NCBI GenBank assembly: GCA_029288275.1
Contig: JARIHM010000146.1
Span: 1 to 8,711 of the forward strand
DNA: 8,711 nt
Origin: Candidatus Saccharimonadota bacterium
Lineage (GTDB): Bacteria; Patescibacteriota; Saccharimonadia; UBA4664
Reading direction: 5' to 3'
This document shows positions 5,705-8,711 of the stretch, piece after piece (position 1 is the stretch's first letter; the number at the start of each line of letters is the position of its first letter). The notes beneath the pieces are model-generated. The model searched no databases, was not told the origin of the DNA, and saw only the letters and a program-made list of their open reading frames with translations. Made by a program: the position numbers and the translations under genes.

Positions 5705-7303
5705 TTGATACAGCTTGTCGTAATAATCGCGCAGCATACGGGCGGCCGTGAACTGCTGTTCAATCAAGCCAATGTTGGCCCGCATCTTCTTCATCCACTC
5801 AGCGTGATGATTGTAAAAGAGCGGCGCAATGTCATGCTCGAGGATGTCATACAGCGCCGGTCCGGGATTATCTATCGGCACGTTCCAACCAATTGGCTTG
5901 ATGTCGATCTCGTCAATCCATCCGTCCGAAGTACTAAACTGCAATGCGCCGTTTAAGCTCGCCTTCATACCCGAGGTCCCGCAGGCTTCCTGGCCGCGAA
6001 TGGGCGTATTCAGCCAGAGGTCGGCCCCTTGCACAAGCAGCCGGGCCGTGCGTGGATTGTAATGGGGCAGGTAGGCAAACGAGTCGGCCAGTTCTGGCTT
6101 TTTAGCCGCCGCAATAATATCGTTCATCAGCGCCAGGCCAGCAGCATCGGCCAAGTTCGCTTGGCCGGCTACGATAAACTGAATCGGCCGCTCGGCGTGG
6201 TGGGCTAGAGCAATCAGCCGTTCCAGATTATTGATGAGCAGCTCGGGCCGTTTGTAGGCCGTCATGCGGCGCGCCCACACCACCGTCAGGTGATCTGGGT
6301 GGAGCCGTTTGTTCGTCTCGGTGCGAACGTAATCAAGAAGCTGTTGACGATTAAGGCAGTGCATTTGCCAGAGGTTATCATCATCAAAGTTGAGCGGATG
6401 GCCATCCAGCGTGGCAGCCCGCCAGCGGGGGCTAAATACACCGTTCGTGATGGCAATGAGCGGGCTGCCGGGGTGCGCCTCGGCCTCGGCCTTCACGTGA
6501 ATGACCGAAACACCGCTCTGCCGGGCTGAAATCGTCAAGAGAAACTTGGTGGTCGAAAAGTAACTATCAGGCTTGCCACCAAGTGCCATGAGGTCGTAGA
6601 CGCTGCCCTTGGCGGCGGCTAGGGTGGTGCCTAGCACTTCCTCTAGCGCCTGGTGATCTAAGGTGAGCCCGGCACCGGCTAGAATCGTGTGCTTTGTAGC
6701 CACAAGCTGCGGCTTTACGGCCGCCAGTGCCTCGGCCAGAGTAAGCTCAGGATGCAACTGCTGCTGGCGCAGCGCCACCGCCAGCCCCACAAACGACATA
6801 TGGCCTTCATTGAGGTGATACACATCTGGCTGTACTTTGAGCGCCTCTAGCATAGCCACGCCGGCCAGGCCAAGTACCACTTGCTGGCGCAGCATTACGC
6901 CGGGCAGGCTGTCGTACAAGTGGTTGGTAATCTTTTGTGCCTCGGGCGAATTGCCTTCTACACGGGTATCCAGCAGCAGGAGGCTAGCTGTGTCGTACAT
7001 CTTGCGCCAGGCACGCACCGCCACCTGCTCGGTACCCACAGGCACTTGTACCGTGAGCGGTTGGCCGTCATCGCCCTTTACGATCTCGAAGCCCTCGGCC
7101 GAGAGCCGGCTAATAATCGACCGGTTATCGGTATCGCCGGCCGTAAACGCCTCATGATATACCAAGCCTACGGCGTGAAAGTCACGTTGTTCGGCGCCGG
7201 CCTCCTGCACGATATCGCCGGCCAGAATGCCTAGGCCGCCTGCATAAATTGGTAGTGAATCGGCCACCGAGTATTCGGCAGAAAAGTAAGCGATAGTCTT
7301 CAT
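5702..7303 (-). CDS. Short-type alpha-glucan (glycogen/maltodextrin) phosphorylase, GT35
   Basis: A pyridoxal-phosphate enzyme that uses inorganic phosphate to release glucose-1-phosphate from the non-reducing end of alpha-1,4-glucans in the cytoplasm. Family landmarks in order are AYFSAEYSV at the N-terminus, the glycine loop YAGGLGILAGD (residues 20-30), VYHLNEGHMSF (161-171), AITNGVFSPRW (284-294), WARRMTAYKRPELL (343-356), and the cofactor region QEACGTSGMKASLNGAL with K447 as the expected Schiff-base lysine. At 533 residues it belongs to the short form and lacks the long N-terminal regulatory region of the glgP/animal type (about 800), so allosteric control of that kind is not expected. 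The ATG at 7303 has no Shine-Dalgarno; a promoter -10 box ends six bases before it, pointing to a leaderless mRNA. No glycogen-synthesis genes are nearby. Confidence 0.94.
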   Translation of the reverse strand: MKTIAYFSAEYSVADSLPIYAGGLGILAGDIVQEAGAEQRDFHAVGLVYHEAFTAGDTDNRSIISRLSAEGFEIVKGDDGQPLTVQVPVGTEQVAVRAWRKMYDTASLLLLDTRVEGNSPEAQKITNHLYDSLPGVMLRQQVVLGLAGVAMLEALKVQPDVYHLNEGHMSFVGLAVALRQQQLHPELTLAEALAAVKPQLVATKHTILAGAGLTLDHQALEEVLGTTLAAAKGSVYDLMALGGKPDSYFSTTKFLLTISARQSGVSVIHVKAEAEAHPGSPLIAITNGVFSPRWRAATLDGHPLNFDDDNLWQMHCLNRQQLLDYVRTETNKRLHPDHLTVVWARRMTAYKRPELLINNLERLIALAHHAERPIQFIVAGQANLADAAGLALMNDIIAAAKKPELADSFAYLPHYNPRTARLLVQGADLWLNTPIRGQEACGTSGMKASLNGALQFSTSDGWIDEIDIKPIGWNVPIDNPGPALYDILEHDIAPLFYNHHAEWMKKMRANIGLIEQQFTAARMLRDYYDKLYQ

Positions 7304-7309
7304 GCTTAA

Positions 7310-7338
7310 AGTATAAAGACTTACCAGATGAAAGCCAA
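7310..7338 (-). promoter_or_regulatory. Promoter giving an apparently leaderless phosphorylase mRNA
   Basis: On the minus strand TTGGCT (7333-7338, four of six), a 17-base spacer and TATACT (7310-7315, five of six) are followed by six bases and then the ATG at 7303. Transcription should start at or next to the initiation codon. The -35 box overlaps the hairpin at the end of the upstream gene by two bases. Confidence 0.65.
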
Positions 7339-7351
7339 AGCCCTAGGCTTT
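7337..7351 (-). terminator. Minimal hairpin enclosing the stop codon of the APH-fold gene
   Basis: On the minus strand AAAGCC (7346-7351) pairs with GGCTTT (7337-7342), and the three-base loop is exactly the stop codon TAG (7343-7345). A weak T-run (GGCTTTC) follows. As a terminator it is weak, and read-through into the phosphorylase gene is possible. Confidence 0.35.
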
Positions 7352-8356
7352 AAAGTACTCACTGGTAGCCAGAATATTGCTAATGGTAGCTTGAAAAAAA
7401 GCAATGGCCCGCTGGTCATAGTCTGGCCCGCCGATGGGACCGCCCTCGGCAAAATACTGGTGGTTGGCAAAGCTCTGGATGAGCAGCTCCGACTCCCAAT
7501 ACAACCGACCGTGTCCCTTAAAGTACCCTTCGGCCTCTAGCAGCCGGACATACTCGGCTTGCCATTCGGGATCATCAAAACAACGCATCCATAGTACCGA
7601 TACGTCTTGCAACGCATGACCCCAGCCTACGTTCTCCCAATCGATCAGACTTACCTTGTCGTGCACCAAAAACAGATGGCAGGAGTAGGGCTCGTATTGG
7701 GTGATGACTGGTTCGTAGTCGCTGTAGTGGGGCGCGGCCGCAGCAAAGGCAGCTTGCAGGCGATCGGCCGCGCCTCGAAATGCGGGCATTAGCCGGGCCC
7801 GTTCAACGCTGCGTTCAAACCGGCTCTGGTTGGTAAGGGTGGAGGTAAAGTCCTTAATGTAATCGGTTAAGCTCTCTGGCAGCCGATCACTCAAACTGTG
7901 CAGCTTGATAAAGAAATCAATGACCTGGCGCGGCGTTATACTCCGGTAAAAGCGGGGGCTAAAGATAAAGTTCGAATCCCAGGCCGACATCGGCCGCTCA
8001 TCAATGAACGTGCGCAGCGACCATACGGGTGATGTCTCCGACAGGGCAATAATTTGGGGCTCAAACCCCGCTTCGCCTAGCTGTTGCGAAAAGAATTGCA
8101 AAAATAACGCTTCCTTGAGGAGCCGCCGCTCAAGTTTATCGATGCGCTCAAATTCGGTCCAGACGTAACCGGGCGGCGTATTGTGGGGACCACGCTCGGC
8201 CTCTGGCAGTACCATCTTAAACATACCGCGCCGGTCGCCGCTACGCACTTCTAGGCAAATAAACCGCGGGCCATAGCGCAACACGCGAATCAGTTCAAAG
8301 TGATTTTGCTCTAAAACGCCGCGGACAAACGGCGAAATCTCTAGGATAGAGGACAT
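7343..8356 (-). CDS. APH/choline-kinase-fold protein with degenerate catalytic loop
   Basis: This 337-residue protein resembles the aminoglycoside phosphotransferase (APH) kinase fold. The N-lobe has a possible ATP lysine (K47 in GMFKMVLPEAE) and a likely helix glutamate among LERRLLKEALFLQFF (76-90). The C-lobe has SLIDWENVGWGHALQDVSVLW (236-256), matching the metal-binding IDWE segment and following G-D-x-x-x-D/LA region. The catalytic loop, normally HGDxHxxN, reads QYEPYSCH (220-227): histidine, catalytic aspartate and metal-binding asparagine are all replaced, the aspartate by glutamate. It may be a pseudokinase or use altered chemistry. The start ATG 8356 has only a weak AGG eight bases upstream. 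The UVR-motif gene ends 39 bases upstream and the phosphorylase follows. Maltose kinases share this fold, so a glucan role is imaginable but unsupported. Confidence 0.7.
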   Translation of the reverse strand: MSSILEISPFVRGVLEQNHFELIRVLRYGPRFICLEVRSGDRRGMFKMVLPEAERGPHNTPPGYVWTEFERIDKLERRLLKEALFLQFFSQQLGEAGFEPQIIALSETSPVWSLRTFIDERPMSAWDSNFIFSPRFYRSITPRQVIDFFIKLHSLSDRLPESLTDYIKDFTSTLTNQSRFERSVERARLMPAFRGAADRLQAAFAAAAPHYSDYEPVITQYEPYSCHLFLVHDKVSLIDWENVGWGHALQDVSVLWMRCFDDPEWQAEYVRLLEAEGYFKGHGRLYWESELLIQSFANHQYFAEGGPIGGPDYDQRAIAFFQATISNILATSEYFKA

Positions 8357-8395
8357 GGTATAGGCCTAGCTTAGGATAGTGTGATGAGCGGCTCC

Positions 8396-8707
8396 TTAAG
8401 CGCCGCGTTGTTCAGGCTGGCCGCCGCGAATGCGACGATAGGGTGCCGTGTATTTGTCGAGAGTGCGTTCGATTTGGTCGTTAGGTAACTTAGTTCGTAA
8501 GAGGTCAACGGCGTGGACGGCTTCGTAAATATCAGTCTTATGCTCAATCTTGTAGACCGCATCGCGCCAGAGAACGGCCGCTTCATAGTCGCCGCGTTTA
8601 GCGGCAGTCTGTTCTTGCTCCTTCATCATGTCTATAAAAGCGTGGTAGATGCCAACTTCGCGGCCGCCAGCCTCGAGTGTTCGTTCCTTAAAAGGAATTC
8701 GTAGCAT
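8396..8707 (-). CDS. Small UVR-motif protein
   Basis: This 103-residue protein has a segment from about residue 27 to 56 that resembles the UVR helical hairpin found in UvrB, UvrC, ClpC and McsA: AAKRGDYEAAVLWRDAVYKIE, compared with the usual pattern of AA, acidic/aromatic-E-x-AA, then L-R-D-x-I. UVR motifs mediate protein-protein contact. No nuclease, helicase or chaperone domain accompanies it here, and the C-terminal half (DLLRTKLPNDQIERTLDKY) is unrecognised, ending in an arginine/glycine-rich tail. The ATG at 8707 is four bases from the window edge, so its ribosome site and promoter cannot be judged, and a start further upstream is possible. Being on the same strand and 39 bases from the APH-fold gene, the two may share a transcript. 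Confidence 0.7.
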   Translation of the reverse strand: MLRIPFKERTLEAGGREVGIYHAFIDMMKEQEQTAAKRGDYEAAVLWRDAVYKIEHKTDIYEAVHAVDLLRTKLPNDQIERTLDKYTAPYRRIRGGQPEQRGA

Positions 8708-8711
8708 ATTA

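Noticed and set aside
7966..7985. GTTCGAATCCC, resembling a tRNA T-arm
   Set aside because: The 5' side cannot pair with CCCAG and the stretch lies inside the APH-fold coding sequence.

Overview
The window looks like a chromosomal segment from a small-genome bacterium of the Patescibacteria (Candidate Phyla Radiation), most plausibly a Saccharibacteria-like lineage. The reasons are indirect. ComEC has the variant competence motif HLVAVSGYNL and no C-terminal hydrolase domain. The glucan phosphorylase is the short GT35 type. Genes are packed tightly, with stop/start overlaps and stop codons folded into terminator hairpins, and one gene appears to have a leaderless transcript. TGA is used as a stop (end of the kinase gene at 4213), so the code is standard code 11 and not the code in which TGA is read as glycine. 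The placement is inference from gene style, not from a marker gene.

Layout. (a) 1-1242 (+): the C-terminal part of a ComEC/Rec2-type DNA-uptake channel, which begins before the window and ends in a bidirectional terminator. (b) 1277-2436 (-): two uncharacterised genes, each with its own promoter. The first carries an apparent one-base frameshift and a GCGCTEC motif; the second ends in a very stable hairpin. (c) A short AT-rich divergent promoter region at about 2480-2545. (d) 2584-5658 (+): a 74-residue zinc-ribbon-like protein, then the yebC, P-loop kinase and ruvC operon, then a separately promoted PHP-type metallo-phosphoesterase. (e) 5702-8707 (-): a short alpha-glucan phosphorylase, an APH/choline-kinase-fold protein with a degenerate catalytic loop, and a small UVR-motif protein at the right edge.

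How they work together. ComEC (DNA import) and RuvC (Holliday-junction resolution) would serve DNA uptake and recombination. YebC is a translation/regulatory factor that commonly neighbours ruvC. The phosphorylase would release glucose-1-phosphate from stored or scavenged glucan. No gene set here adds up to a defined new multi-gene system. The best candidates for novelty are the minus-strand pair at 1277-2436, its repeat-bearing divergent promoter, and the APH-fold protein that has lost the usual catalytic residues.

No tRNA, rRNA, CRISPR array, insertion sequence or integrase was seen. No stretch longer than 300 bases lacks a gene once the frameshifted gene at 1277-1844 is counted.
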